Positions 1-8,813 are shown, counted from the first letter of the stretch. The stretch: DNA of 64,000 nucleotides from Streptomyces sp. DSM 110735 (GCF_016482685.1 NZ_JACYHF010000003.1:1-64000), one strand, 5' to 3'. The notes: generated by a model from the sequence alone, not told the origin. Program-made: numbers and translations.

Positions 1-112
1 CCCGGCCGGGTGGGGTTTTGCCCCCGGGGCCCCCCCCCGGGGGGCCCCCCGGGGGGGGGGCCCGGCCCGCGGGGGGGGGGGGGGCCCCCCCCCGGGGCGG
101 GGGGGGGGCCCC
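1..112. other. Low-complexity G/C homopolymer block
   Basis: This stretch is almost only runs of G and C, with runs of eight to twelve identical bases and virtually no A or T. No codon structure, RBS or recognisable repeat unit is visible. Normal sequence begins around base 113. It looks like a sequencing or assembly artefact at a contig edge rather than biology, although a real GC-rich palindromic end cannot be excluded from sequence alone. Confidence 0.6.
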
Positions 113-250
113 ACCCCTGCCTGTACGTACGGACCGCTTCTGTCCTACGAGGCGGGGTAGTACGAGCCGCTCTTTGCGCACGCTGTGAACGCCTCCTAAG
201 AATGGCGTCTCGCAGAGCGTCTTCGCAGTTGAGAAGGCGAAGTCCGCGCA

Positions 251-1204
251 ATGGCAGTGAGGTCGTACATGGCAAGGCACCGCAAGCAGCAGCAGTACCG
301 GCGGATGGTGATAGCCGCCGTCGCCGTCGGCGCGGTGGGTGTGCCCTCCGCCGCCATGGCGTGCGTCAAGTGGGGCGACGACAGCGGGTCGCAGGCGGGC
401 TCGGCGCCGTACCGCACGGCGTGGGACCGGCAGCAGGACACCGCGGACCACATCCCCCGGGGCTGGGACGCCGCCCGCCCCCAGGGCCACGAGAGCAGCC
501 CGGCCCCCTCCTCGACGGAGTCGACGGACTCGACGGCGCCCGGGACCCCGGCGGCGACGCCCTCCGCCCGCGAGCACCGCGCGCACGCCGAGCACCGTCG
601 CCCCGCTCCCGCCCGCACCCACAGCGCGGCGCCCCGCCCGAAGGCCACCACCTCCGCGCCCTCCTCGGCGCCGGTGAAGTCCGCCTCCCCGAAGGTCACT
701 CCGAGCGCCGTGAAGACCGCGGTGGAGTCCGCCGCCGGTACCGCGTCCCCGAGCGCGCCCGAGCCCGCCGCCCCGAAGCCGGTGAGGACGACCGCCGCCG
801 CCACCCCGGCCCCGTCCGCCACCGCCTCCGGTGCCGTCGCCCAGATCGTGCAGTTGGTCAACGCCGAGCGCGCGAAGGTGGGTTGCAGCGCCCTGACCGT
901 CAACGCCGAGCTGAACAAGGCCGCGCAGGCGCACAGCGACGACATGGCGGCCCACCAGAACATGTCGCACACCGGCTCCGACGGCTCCGACCCGGGCTCC
1001 CGGATCACCGCCGCCGGATACCAGTGGAGCGCGTACGGCGAGAACGTCGCGTACGGCTACTCCACCCCGGCCGAGGTCATGGCGGGCTGGATGGCGAGCC
1101 CCGGCCACCGCGAGAACATCCTCAACTGCTCCTACAAGGAGATCGGCGTCGGTCTCGCGCAGCCCGGCAGCTACTGGACCCAGGACTTCGGCACCGCCCG
1201 GTAG
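251..1204 (+). CDS. Secreted CAP-domain (SCP/PR-1-like) protein
   Basis: A 317-residue exported protein. The N-terminus has basic residues followed by a hydrophobic signal segment (about residues 13-36). A long Pro/Ala/Ser/Thr-rich linker follows (about 50-195), with the CAP domain at the C-terminus (about 196-315). The domain shows the family pattern: NAERAKVGC near its start, AHSDDMA, HTGSDGSDPGSR, a GENVAYG segment and MASPGHRENIL. Two cysteines in the domain could form a disulfide. CAP proteins are extracellular and many bind lipids or the cell wall, but the function of bacterial members is mostly unknown. An alternative ATG lies six codons downstream. Confidence 0.85.
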   Translation: MAVRSYMARHRKQQQYRRMVIAAVAVGAVGVPSAAMACVKWGDDSGSQAGSAPYRTAWDRQQDTADHIPRGWDAARPQGHESSPAPSSTESTDSTAPGTPAATPSAREHRAHAEHRRPAPARTHSAAPRPKATTSAPSSAPVKSASPKVTPSAVKTAVESAAGTASPSAPEPAAPKPVRTTAAATPAPSATASGAVAQIVQLVNAERAKVGCSALTVNAELNKAAQAHSDDMAAHQNMSHTGSDGSDPGSRITAAGYQWSAYGENVAYGYSTPAEVMAGWMASPGHRENILNCSYKEIGVGLAQPGSYWTQDFGTAR

Positions 1205-1333
1205 GACCGTGTCGCCCTGGTCACATTTCACGCGAACCGGGTCCCGGGGTGGCAGCCGTCACGTCGGGGCCCGGGCGTTTCTGATTGGGTTCCCAGCACC
1301 GTGCCCCACCCCCCACCGCGAAGGGCGCTCCCC

Positions 1334-2164
1334 ATGCTCCACCCGCTCACGCACCCGTTCCGCGCCAAAAGGGCGCGGCGCACCACGGCCACGGGCGCGC
1401 TCGCCGCGCTGACGGCCGCGCTGGTGACGGCCGGCGCGCTCCCGGCCGCCGCCGCGCCGGAACACGGCTCGGACTTCGCCAAGGCGGTACACGCCCGGGG
1501 CACGTCCCGTGTCGCCGCCGCCGTCCTCGACCTGGACGACGCGGATCACACGCCCGAGGTCCACGGCGACGCCGGTCCGTTCGACACGGCCAGCATCGTC
1601 AAGGTGGACATCCTCGCGTCCGCCCTCCTGCGCGCCCGGGACGCCGGTCACGGACTGAGCGCGGCGGAGCGCGTCCAGGCGAAGGCGATGATCGAGCACA
1701 GCGACAACGCGGCGGCGAACGCCCTGTGGCGGAGCATCGGGCTCGCCCCGGGTCTGGAGGCGGCCAACAAGCGCCTCGGGCTGACCGAGACGCAGGGCGG
1801 CTCCGGACCCCGCTGGGGACTGACCCGCACGACGCCGAGGGACCAGATCAGGCTGCTGCGCGCGGTGTTCGACCCCGATCGCACCACCCCGCTCGACGCC
1901 TCGTCCCGCGCCTACATCCGCTCGCTGATGGGGAACGTCGCCGACGAGCAGTCCTGGGGTGTGTCGGCGGCGGGTTCGCACGAGGCGCTGAAGAACGGCT
2001 GGCTCCAGCGGAACACCACCGGTCTGTGGGACGTCAACAGCGTCGGCCGGATCGAGAGGGGCGGACACCGCTACCTCGTCGCGGTCCTCTCGGACGGCAA
2101 CACCTCCATGAAGGACGGCGTCGCCCTGGTGGAGCGCGCGGCCCGCGCCGCCGTCGCGGGCTGA
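1334..2164 (+). CDS. Secreted serine hydrolase, beta-lactamase-like fold
   Basis: A 276-residue protein from the ATG at 1334. This start is preferred over the in-frame GTG at 1301 because AAGGG lies eight bases upstream. A signal peptide ends in an Ala-rich AAAA region. The serine transferase motifs are visible: SIVK in the TASIVKVD context (SxxK) and SDN in the HSDNAAAN context. The usual KTG is replaced by KNG (LKNGW). This set matches a Streptomyces family of uncharacterised secreted serine hydrolases of class A beta-lactamase fold. The Glu166 omega-loop motif of true beta-lactamases is not evident, so a peptidase or esterase role is at least as likely as penicillin hydrolysis. Confidence 0.8.
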   Translation: MLHPLTHPFRAKRARRTTATGALAALTAALVTAGALPAAAAPEHGSDFAKAVHARGTSRVAAAVLDLDDADHTPEVHGDAGPFDTASIVKVDILASALLRARDAGHGLSAAERVQAKAMIEHSDNAAANALWRSIGLAPGLEAANKRLGLTETQGGSGPRWGLTRTTPRDQIRLLRAVFDPDRTTPLDASSRAYIRSLMGNVADEQSWGVSAAGSHEALKNGWLQRNTTGLWDVNSVGRIERGGHRYLVAVLSDGNTSMKDGVALVERAARAAVAG

Positions 2165-2172
2165 ACCTCCCA

Positions 2173-2188
2173 CGACCGACCGACCGAC
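2173..2188. repeat. Tetranucleotide tandem repeat (cgac)x4
   Basis: Four perfect copies of CGAC lie just after the serine hydrolase stop and about 90 bases before the NAD kinase start. This is a short slippage-prone repeat with no evident function. Confidence 0.6.
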
Positions 2189-2279
2189 CGCCGGGCACGG
2201 CGCGGCGTGGCGCGCCGCGCAGCCGTACCGATTCCCGGCGAGGATGGCCCCCTGGGCGAGCGGCCGGGAGGCGACGGAC

Positions 2280-3356
2280 ATGACGGTGAACCGGATCGGT
2301 CTGGTCGTCCATGCCGGACGCCCGGCGGCGCTGGCCGCGGCGGACGCCGTGCGCGAGTGGTGCGCCGGGCACGGGGTGGGGTGCGCCGACATCGACGTGT
2401 GGAGCGAGGGCGCGCGGCACAGCGCCCGTGAGGAGGTCGCCGCCGCGCACGACCCGGACCTGATCGTCACCCTGGGCGGCGACGGCACCTTCCTGCGCGG
2501 TGCCCGCCTGGCGACGGAGGACGACGCCCTGATCCTCGGGGTCGACCTCGGACGCGTGGGGTTCCTGACCGAGGTGCCCGCACCGGCGGTGCGCGCCGCC
2601 CTGGACGCCGTGCAGGAGAACCGGTTCGACGTCGAGAGCCGGATGCTGCTCACCCTGCGCGCCTCCTGCCGCCTGGAGGTGCCCAAGGACATGGAGCCGC
2701 TGGTGGGCCACGGACGCGGTCCGCTGCTGCCGCCGCCGAGGGTGCGCGGGGAGTGCGAGCAGAGCGACGACTGGGGTGTCGCGCTGAACGTCACCGCGCT
2801 GAACGACGTGGTCGTGGAGCGGCTGACCCGGGACCGCCAGGTGTCGGTGGGCGTGTACATCGCCGGGCAGCTCCTCGCGTCGTACTCCGCCGACGCGCTG
2901 ATGGTGGCGACGCCGACCGGCTCGACGGCGTACAGCTTCGCGGCCGGGGGACCGGTCGTCTCGCCGCGCGCGGAGGGGCTGCTGTTCACGCCGGTCGCGC
3001 CGCACATGGCGTTCAACCGCTCGGTGCTGGCCGCCCCCGACGAGCCGATCGCGCTGCGGATCCTGGACCGCTCGGGTCCGGCGGCGGTGAGCATCGACGG
3101 GCAGGTGCGCGGGGTGCTCGACCCCGGCGACTGGATCGGGGTGTACGCCGCTTCCCGCAGGCTGCGGGTGGTGCGGCTCGGGCCGATGGACTTCTACGGG
3201 CGGCTGCGCGAGCGCATGAACCTGACCGACGCGCCCGCCGCGGTGGCCGACGGCGGCGCCGCTCCGCTGTGGCCGGTGCGCTCCCCGCCGCCGGGCGACC
3301 TCGCCCACCTCGCGATGCCCTCCCGTCCCGAGGACCGCACGCGACGGGAGTCCTGA
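2280..3356 (+). CDS. NAD kinase paralogue
   Basis: A 358-residue protein of the ATP-NAD kinase family, which phosphorylates NAD(H) to NADP(H). The ATG at 2280 is preferred because GGAGGCG lies a few bases upstream; the longer frame from 2244 lacks this. Visible motifs are GGDGT (residues 66-70, nucleotide binding) and TPTGSTAYSF (211-220) followed by AGGPVVSP. Two oddities are apparent. About 35 extra Pro/Gly-rich residues (roughly 130-165) sit before the ALNDVVV segment, and there is a C-terminal extension. Streptomyces usually carry a housekeeping NAD kinase beside recN/tlyA, which is not the context here, so this is probably a second, divergent copy. Activity is inferred from motifs. Confidence 0.85.
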   Translation: MTVNRIGLVVHAGRPAALAAADAVREWCAGHGVGCADIDVWSEGARHSAREEVAAAHDPDLIVTLGGDGTFLRGARLATEDDALILGVDLGRVGFLTEVPAPAVRAALDAVQENRFDVESRMLLTLRASCRLEVPKDMEPLVGHGRGPLLPPPRVRGECEQSDDWGVALNVTALNDVVVERLTRDRQVSVGVYIAGQLLASYSADALMVATPTGSTAYSFAAGGPVVSPRAEGLLFTPVAPHMAFNRSVLAAPDEPIALRILDRSGPAAVSIDGQVRGVLDPGDWIGVYAASRRLRVVRLGPMDFYGRLRERMNLTDAPAAVADGGAAPLWPVRSPPPGDLAHLAMPSRPEDRTRRES

Positions 3357-3462
3357 CGGCCGCTCGTGCGGACCGCCGGAGAATTCCCGGCCGGGCAGGA
3401 GAATGTGTGCGGTTCGGGGGCACCAGGAGAGACAGGAACTCCCTCACCGCAGGAGGCGGACC

Positions 3463-3618
3463 ATGATCCTCGTCGGCGTCATCTTGCTCATCATCGGCTT
3501 TCTCACCGGGATCTCGATCCTGTGGACCATCGGCATCATCCTGGCGGTAGTGGGTGCGGTGCTGTGGATTCTGGGGGCCACCGGTCACGCGATCGCCGGT
3601 CGTCGTCACTACTGGTGA
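3463..3618 (+). CDS. Small membrane protein, DUF6131-like
   Basis: A 51-residue protein that is nearly all hydrophobic: two membrane segments (about 2-20 and 22-42) followed by a short basic tail ending RRHYW. The ATG at 3463 has GGAGGCGG just upstream; a longer frame from 3403 lacks this signal. Pattern and length match the actinobacterial DUF6131 family, whose function is unknown. Confidence 0.8.
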   Translation: MILVGVILLIIGFLTGISILWTIGIILAVVGAVLWILGATGHAIAGRRHYW

Positions 3619-3725
3619 CTCCCGGGCCGGACGTACCCGGCGTGCGGGCTCCGAGGGGCTGAGGCAGGCTACGGGGCAGAGTTCGCACCGCCCGGGCCGA
3701 CCGGAAACTTCGGGAGTGATGCGTC

Positions 3726-4976
3726 ATGCCCTTCGACTCCACGTCCGCGCCGGATGCCGCCCCCGCCTCTCCCCCGCCTCCGCCGCCGGTGCGACCGTGG
3801 ACCGTCGAGGACCTGCCCGCGCTCGACCCCGACCCGTTCTTCGACCAACTGCTGCGCGACGAACCGATCACCCGCATCAGCCTGCCGTACGGCGACGGGT
3901 ACGCCTGGCTGGTGACCCGGTACGAGGACGTCCGTACGGTCACCTCCGACCCCCGCTTCTCCCGCGCCGAGCTGGTCGGGCGCGCGGTGACCAGCATGGC
4001 GCCCCAGGCGGTCGCCTCCCAGACGGCGGGGCTCCAGTACATCGACCCGCCGCGGCACACGGTGCTGCGGCGGGTCGTCGCGCGTGCGTTCACCGCGCGG
4101 AGCATGGCGCGACTGCGGCCCGTGGCGGAGCGCATCGCCCACCGGGCGCTGGACGGCATGGAGCAGGCGGGACCGCCCGGCGACCTCATGGAGCATCTGT
4201 ACACGCCGTTCCCGATCGCCGTGGTCTGCGCGTTCCTGGGCGCCGACGAGGACGACTGGCGCGCCTGGGCGGGTCACTCGGAGGCGCTGCTGTCCAAGGC
4301 GCCCGCCGGGCAGGACCGCAACAAACAGGCCCGCGCGACGACACGCGGGCGGGTGGTGGACCTGCTGCGCCGCCGCCGCGAGGAGCCGCGCGACGACCTC
4401 GCCGGGGTGCTGGCGGCTGCCGCCGCGAGTGGTGAGATCACCGACGACGAGGCGGTCTCGCTGGCCATGGCGGTCTACGTCAGCGGCGGTCACGCGGTGC
4501 GCAACAACAGCGGGTCGATGATGTACGCGCTGCTCACCCATGCGGAGCAGTTCGCGCGGCTGCGGCGCGAGCCGGAGCTGCTGCCGAGGGCGGTGGAGGA
4601 ACTCTTCCGCTACGTCCCGCACCGCAACGGCGTGGGCATCCCCCGCGTCGCGACCGAGGACGTGGAGATCGGCGGCCATGTGATCCGCAAGGGCGAGGCG
4701 GTCTACAACGCCTATGTCGCCGCCAACCGCGACCCTGAGGTGTTCCCCGACCCGGACGCGCTCGACTTCGACCGCACCGGTCCAGGACACGTGGCCTTCG
4801 GTCACGGACCGCACTTCTGTCTGGCCGCGCTGATGGCCCGGATGGAGGCGGAGGTGCTGATCGCCTCCGTGATGGAACGCTTCCCCGCGCTGCGGCTGGC
4901 GGTCCCGCCCGGGGAGGTCGAGTTCCAGCGCGACGGGCTGATCCGGGGACCGAGGACGCTGCCGGTCGCTTGGTAG
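3726..4976 (+). CDS. Cytochrome P450, CYP158-like
   Basis: A 416-residue bacterial class I P450. The heme loop is FGHGPHFCLAAL with the ligand Cys near residue 365, and the K-helix ExxR is ELFR. The I-helix is unusual: where most P450s have AGxxT, this reads SGGHAVRNNSGSM, without the threonine that normally helps protonate bound oxygen. The same Ala substitution and a similar GGEAVTNNSG segment are known in CYP158A2 of S. coelicolor, which couples flaviolin. The N-terminal ITRISLP and C-terminal LIRGP...LPV segments also resemble that family. No type III polyketide synthase is adjacent here, so the substrate is unknown. An AT-containing gap of 245 bases follows. Confidence 0.85.
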   Translation: MPFDSTSAPDAAPASPPPPPPVRPWTVEDLPALDPDPFFDQLLRDEPITRISLPYGDGYAWLVTRYEDVRTVTSDPRFSRAELVGRAVTSMAPQAVASQTAGLQYIDPPRHTVLRRVVARAFTARSMARLRPVAERIAHRALDGMEQAGPPGDLMEHLYTPFPIAVVCAFLGADEDDWRAWAGHSEALLSKAPAGQDRNKQARATTRGRVVDLLRRRREEPRDDLAGVLAAAAASGEITDDEAVSLAMAVYVSGGHAVRNNSGSMMYALLTHAEQFARLRREPELLPRAVEELFRYVPHRNGVGIPRVATEDVEIGGHVIRKGEAVYNAYVAANRDPEVFPDPDALDFDRTGPGHVAFGHGPHFCLAALMARMEAEVLIASVMERFPALRLAVPPGEVEFQRDGLIRGPRTLPVAW

Positions 4977-5221
4977 GTCAGTTGTTCGCCGGACCGCGAA
5001 CGGGGGGCAACGGGTGACGGAGTTCACAGATGCGCACATACCAGGCACCAGGGTTGGTCAACGCCCCTCCCCCAGACGGTGATTGAGACTCAAACTCACC
5101 CGCACAAGTGATTGCAGTCGAGAATATTCCGGGATTTGTGCGCCAAGGATCACACTCCCGCAGGCACCCCGAACCAGGCGTCGGTGAACGCCGGACGCCG
5201 CACGACGGTAGGTTGATCTCC

Positions 5222-5713
5222 ATGAGCGACAACGTTTACTTCGACATCAACATCGACGACCAGCCGGCCGGCCGGATCGTCTTCCGCCTCTACGACGACG
5301 TGGTCCCGAAGACCGCCAAGAACTTCCGCGAGCTGGCCACCGGCGAGCACGGCTTCGGCTACGCCGGTTCGCCGTTCCACCGCGTCATCCCGCAGTTCAT
5401 GCTGCAGGGCGGCGACTTCACCCGGGGCAACGGCACCGGCGGCAAGAGCATCTACGGCGAGAAGTTCGCGGACGAGAACTTCTCCCGCAAGCACGACCGC
5501 CCGTACCTGCTGAGCATGGCGAACGCCGGTCCGAACACCAACGGCTCGCAGTTCTTCATCACCACGGTCGTCACCCCGTGGCTCGACGGCAAGCACGTCG
5601 TCTTCGGCGAGGTCGTCGAGGGCCAGGACATCGTGGACAAGGTCGAGTCCCTCGGCAGCGACAGCGGTGCCACCCGGGGCAAGATCACCGTCGCCGCCAG
5701 CGGCACGGTCTGA
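5222..5713 (+). CDS. Cyclophilin-type peptidyl-prolyl isomerase
   Basis: A 163-residue cytoplasmic cyclophilin that interconverts cis and trans proline peptide bonds during folding. The ATG at 5222 gives the usual N-terminus (MSDNVYFDI); the longer frame from 5108 adds an unrelated leader. Signature elements are [16 protein letters not shown] (containing the catalytic Arg), [15 protein letters not shown] and [12 protein letters not shown]. No signal peptide is present. Length matches single-domain Streptomyces cyclophilin A. A strong hairpin follows the stop. Confidence 0.95.
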   Translation: MSDNVYFDINIDDQPAGRIVFRLYDDVVPKTAKNFRELATGEHGFGYAGSPFHRVIPQFMLQGGDFTRGNGTGGKSIYGEKFADENFSRKHDRPYLLSMANAGPNTNGSQFFITTVVTPWLDGKHVVFGEVVEGQDIVDKVESLGSDSGATRGKITVAASGTV

Positions 5714-5734
5714 CGGCACCCGCCGACCCACCCG

Positions 5735-5764
5735 CGCCGTGCCCCCCCTTTCGGGGGCACGGCG
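5735..5764. terminator. Bidirectional terminator hairpin
   Basis: A 12-bp perfect stem (5735-5746 with 5753-5764) with a six-base loop lies between the convergent cyclophilin and methyltransferase genes. It probably ends transcription from both sides. Confidence 0.75.
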
Positions 5765-5772
5765 ACGCCGGT

Positions 5773-6606
5773 TCACGGGGCGTGCCACACGAACACCTCG
5801 GTGTCCGGCCCCCGTTCCGAGAACCACCCCTGCGGCGACCACCCCCGCAAGAGCCCCCGCAACTCCCCCTCGAACGCGCCCAATCGACGCCCGAACAGAT
5901 GCGGCGCCGACGAGGACAGCGAGAACACTCCGGCGACGACGTCGTCCTCGCCCCGCGTCAACTCCCCGGCACCCGGGACGACATGACGCTCGGGCCCCAG
6001 AAACCCGGCCCGCCGGAAGACCTCGCGCTCTCCGCCGGGCGTCCCACGCGGCAACACCCCACGCCCCGCGCGCCGTACGGGACCGAGGTACTCCTTCACC
6101 AGCCGCGAGATGCCCTCGTACGGAACACGCGGCCACCGTGTCTCCCCGCCGCCCTCCCCGTCCTTGACGTCCGCGACGTGCACCAGCGCGCCACCGGGCC
6201 GGAGCAGGTCCCGGACCGCCGCCGCGACCAGGGGCTGGTCCATCCAGTGGAACGACTGCCCGAAGACCGCCACGTCGAAGGTGCCGAGTCCGCCGGGCAG
6301 TTCCTCGGCCCGCGCCCGCACCCACACCGTCCTGTCGGCCGCGCCCGCCGCGCGGGACAGACGGCGCGCCTCCGCGATCACCCCCGGGTCGGGGTCCACG
6401 CCGACCGCCTCCGCGAACAGGTGCGCGAGGCGCAGGGTCAGCGTGCCGGGGCCGCACCCCACGTCCAGCAGGCGCCCGGTGCCGTCCAGGCGCAGCGCGC
6501 GGGCCAGCACGGGTGCCAGGTCCGGGGCGTAGGGCAGGCGCCCACGCGTGTAGTGCGCGGCCGCACCCGCGAACAGCGTCTCGTCCCACGTCCAGTCGTC
6601 GGCCAC
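5773..6606 (-). CDS. Class I SAM-dependent methyltransferase
   Basis: A 277-residue Rossmann-fold methyltransferase. Motif I is LLDVGCGPGTLTLRL (about residues 46-60), motif II ends in VGVDPDP, and the motif IV/post-I region contains FDVAVFGQSFHWMD. The HW(M)D after motif IV is typical of small-molecule methyltransferases of the UbiE/Methyltransf_11 type. The substrate cannot be read from the sequence. It faces cyclophilin across a shared terminator and is transcribed away from the candidate RNA at 6643. Confidence 0.85.
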   Translation of the reverse strand: MADDWTWDETLFAGAAAHYTRGRLPYAPDLAPVLARALRLDGTGRLLDVGCGPGTLTLRLAHLFAEAVGVDPDPGVIAEARRLSRAAGAADRTVWVRARAEELPGGLGTFDVAVFGQSFHWMDQPLVAAAVRDLLRPGGALVHVADVKDGEGGGETRWPRVPYEGISRLVKEYLGPVRRAGRGVLPRGTPGGEREVFRRAGFLGPERHVVPGAGELTRGEDDVVAGVFSLSSSAPHLFGRRLGAFEGELRGLLRGWSPQGWFSERGPDTEVFVWHAP

Positions 6607-6642
6607 GGCTCACCTCACCGTGATCGTAGGCTAAGCTTGCTC

Positions 6643-6791
6643 ATGAGCGAGGCGCCCAAGTGCGGGTGACGCGCTGTGCGTTGGTGGTCCAAGGAAAGAC
6701 GTCCCGCTTCCTGCGGGGAGATGCAGGTGCAAGGCCTGCCCGGCGCTCCATCGAGAACCCCGTCCCTGGGAAGTCAGGGGCGGGGTTCTTT
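6643..6791 (+). ncRNA. Candidate structured small RNA
   Basis: This stretch has no convincing ORF but shows ordered inverted repeats on the plus strand. An outer helix could pair GAGCG (6645-6649) with CGCTC (6744-6748). Inside it are hairpins at 6703-6717 (CCCGC/GCGGG) and 6723-6739 (GCAGG/CCTGC), and a strong terminator (6754-6789) runs into TTT. The layout (closed junction, internal hairpins, terminator, no downstream gene in the same direction) suits a free-standing small RNA rather than a riboswitch. Its 3' end overlaps the 3' end of the opposing TetR-type gene. The class was not recognised; boundaries are approximate. Confidence 0.45.
6754..6789 (+). terminator. Intrinsic terminator of the candidate RNA
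   Basis: AGAACCCCG (6754-6762) pairs perfectly with CGGGGTTCT (6781-6789), and inside it CCCTG (6764-6768) pairs with CAGGG (6775-6779). A short T run follows on the plus strand. It overlaps the last codons of the convergent TetR-type gene and could act in both directions. Confidence 0.7.
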
Positions 6792-7376
6792 CGTGGGCGG
6801 GCGGGAGGACAGGCAGGGCAGGAGCAGGGTCCAGAAGCGGTCCATCCGTTCGCGGGAGAGCCAGTCGCGGTCCCGGCTGCCCAGCGCCTCGAACCCGGCG
6901 GTCGCGGCGACGACCGCGACCACGGCGCCCTCGGAGGAGACCCCGTCCGCCAGTTCGCCCGCCTCCTCGGCCCGGCCGACCGTCTCGCGCACCCATGCCT
7001 GCCACCAGTCGAGGAGCCCGGACCGGTGCCGCCGCGCGGGGTCGCCGCTGAGCCGGAAGCCCGCCGAGGTCACGGGGTCGGCGGCGAGGGTGACCGCGAG
7101 CTGCCGGGTTGCGGTGACGAGCGCCCCGAGCGCGCTGCCCTCGGAGCGCCCGCAGCGCCCGGCCAGTTCCCGCACCGTGCGCGCCGCGACCCGCTCGACC
7201 TCTCCGGCCAGCGCGTCCTTGTCCGGGAAGTGGAAGTGCAGGGCGCCCGTGCTCACCCCGGCCCGCGCGCTGATCGCGGGTAAGGAGGCACGGGCGTAAC
7301 CGTCGGCGGCGAAGAGTTCCGCCGCCGCGCGGACGAGAGCCTGCCGGGTACGGACGGCGCGCTCCTGCTTGACCAT
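6774..7376 (-). CDS. TetR-family regulator, ScbR/AvaR2-like
   Basis: A 200-residue TetR-type repressor. The N-terminal helix-turn-helix region (VKQERAVRTRQALVRAA, then SARAGVSTGALHFHFPDKDALA) matches the gamma-butyrolactone receptor subfamily (ArpA/ScbR/AvaR) more than generic TetR proteins. Its C-terminal ligand domain is shorter and more divergent than that of the receptor at 8934-9617. It may therefore be a pseudo-receptor that binds something other than the hormone. GGGGGA precedes the ATG. It lies 53 bases downstream of the P450 on the same strand and is probably co-transcribed with it. In S. avermitilis, extra receptor homologues (avaR2, avaR3) likewise sit near the avenolide genes. Confidence 0.75.
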   Translation of the reverse strand: MVKQERAVRTRQALVRAAAELFAADGYARASLPAISARAGVSTGALHFHFPDKDALAGEVERVAARTVRELAGRCGRSEGSALGALVTATRQLAVTLAADPVTSAGFRLSGDPARRHRSGLLDWWQAWVRETVGRAEEAGELADGVSSEGAVVAVVAATAGFEALGSRDRDWLSRERMDRFWTLLLPCLSSRPPTKEPRP

Positions 7377-7429
7377 GGCGCTCCCCCTTCAGAGCCCCGT
7401 TCCGGGAACGAGCCCGCGCCCCACGCCGG

Positions 7430-8665
7430 TCAGGCGTCCGCCGGCCGCAGCAGCACGGGCAGCGAACGGTATCCGTTGAGCATGAAGGTCGGCAGCGGCT
7501 GCAACTCCTCGGGCGCGCACGCCAGTCGTACGTCCGGGAAGAGCCCGAACAGCTTGGAGAGGGCGGAGGCAGCCTCTATCTCGCCGAGCGGGGCGCCGAG
7601 GCAGCGGTGCGGTCCGTGCCCGAAGCCGAGGACGTCGCGCTTGGTGCGCAGCACGTCGAAGCGGCTCGCGTCCGGTCCGTGCCGGTCGGTCTCGTGACCG
7701 CCCGCCGCGAAGTCGACGAGGATGCAGTCGCCCTTGCGGATGGTCACGCCGTCCAGGTCGATGTCCTCGACGGCGAACCGCAGCGGCGAGTACGCGCCGG
7801 GCGTGTGCACCCGCATCGCCTCGGAGACCACGTCCGCCCAGGTCGCCCGCCCCTCCCGGACGTGCTCCAGTTGCTCGGGGTGGGTGAGCAGGGCGCCGGC
7901 CGCGTTGGTGATGAGGGTGGCGGTGGTGTCCTGCCCCGCGGCGATGAACATGAAGAGGGAGCCGAGCAGTTCCTCCTCGGTGAGCCGGTCGCCGTCGTCC
8001 CGGGCGGCGATCAGCGAGCTGGTGAGGTCGTCCCCGGGCTGCTCCCGCTTGACCGCCACGAGCCCGGCGAGGAGCCCGAACGCCTGGAGCCGGGCGGCCT
8101 CCATCTCGGCGGCCGGGGTCGTGGAGCTGAACACGGTGCTGAGCGCGTCCGAGAGCGCGTCCGTCTCGGCGCCGCGCGGCACGCCGAACAGCTCGCAGAT
8201 CACGCGCAGGGGCAGCACCTCGGCGTAGTCGGTGCGCAGGTCGACCGGGGTGCCGGGGGCCACGGCGGCGAGGGAGTCGAGGAGTTCGGCGGAGAGTTCC
8301 TCGACGCGGGGGCGCAGCGCCTCGGAGCGGCGCAGCGTGAAGGCGCCCGCGACGAGCCTGCGCAGCCGGGAGTGGTGCTCCCCGTAGGCGAAGAGCATGT
8401 TCTCGTTGGCCACCCAGGGGTACAGCGGCCAGTCCTCGGTGATCTTCCCCTCGATGAAGGCGGGCCAGTGCAGCCGGGCGCTGCGCGAGACGCGCGGGTC
8501 GGCCAGCAGCCGTTCCACGTACGTCTGCCGCACGACCGCCCAGGCGATCACGCCGCCGGGCAGTTCGACGGGGACGGCGGGACCCTGTCCGCGCAGATGG
8601 GCGGCTTCGCCCTGGTGGTCGCGCCCTGTGATGTCCAAGACGTAGGGGCAGGCGGTCGTCTCCAT
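7430..8665 (-). CDS. Cytochrome P450 of an avenolide-type hormone locus (Cyp17-like)
   Basis: A 411-residue P450 with complete motifs: AGQDTT in the I-helix (243-248), EAMR as ExxR (282-285), and [12 protein letters not shown] with Cys355. The ATG at 8665 has GGGAGGA upstream; the longer frame to 8842 runs through tandem repeats and is unlikely. It lies between two receptor-type regulators and beside a divergent acyl-CoA oxidase. That is the same set and order as aco-avaR1-cyp17 in S. avermitilis, where the P450 oxidises the fatty-acid-derived chain of avenolide. Assignment to hormone synthesis rests on this context, not on the P450 sequence itself. Confidence 0.78.
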   Translation of the reverse strand: METTACPYVLDITGRDHQGEAAHLRGQGPAVPVELPGGVIAWAVVRQTYVERLLADPRVSRSARLHWPAFIEGKITEDWPLYPWVANENMLFAYGEHHSRLRRLVAGAFTLRRSEALRPRVEELSAELLDSLAAVAPGTPVDLRTDYAEVLPLRVICELFGVPRGAETDALSDALSTVFSSTTPAAEMEAARLQAFGLLAGLVAVKREQPGDDLTSSLIAARDDGDRLTEEELLGSLFMFIAAGQDTTATLITNAAGALLTHPEQLEHVREGRATWADVVSEAMRVHTPGAYSPLRFAVEDIDLDGVTIRKGDCILVDFAAGGHETDRHGPDASRFDVLRTKRDVLGFGHGPHRCLGAPLGEIEAASALSKLFGLFPDVRLACAPEELQPLPTFMLNGYRSLPVLLRPADA

Positions 8666-8813
8666 CGGTGTCCTCCCTGGTTCGGTCCTGCGCTCACGTG
8701 GTCGTGCTGCGGTGCCGGTCGGCGGGAGGCTCCCGGCGTCCGGGCGGGTCCGTGGGTCGAGGGGTGTACCGGCGTCCGGGGCGCCGGGGCACGGCCGTGC
8801 CGTCGTCCCGGCA

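Noticed and set aside
10-1284. A 424-codon open frame starting in the G/C block
   Set aside because: It begins in probable artefact sequence and overlaps the CAP protein in another frame. The translation is low complexity.
1334-2164. True class A beta-lactamase
   Set aside because: KTG is KNG and no E-x-x-L-N loop is seen; the real beta-lactamase is at 21475-22404.
6643-6791. Riboswitch for a downstream gene, or a tRNA
   Set aside because: No same-strand gene follows within reach before the terminator, and no TPsiC/anticodon arm pattern is present. No tRNA or rRNA was recognised anywhere in the window.
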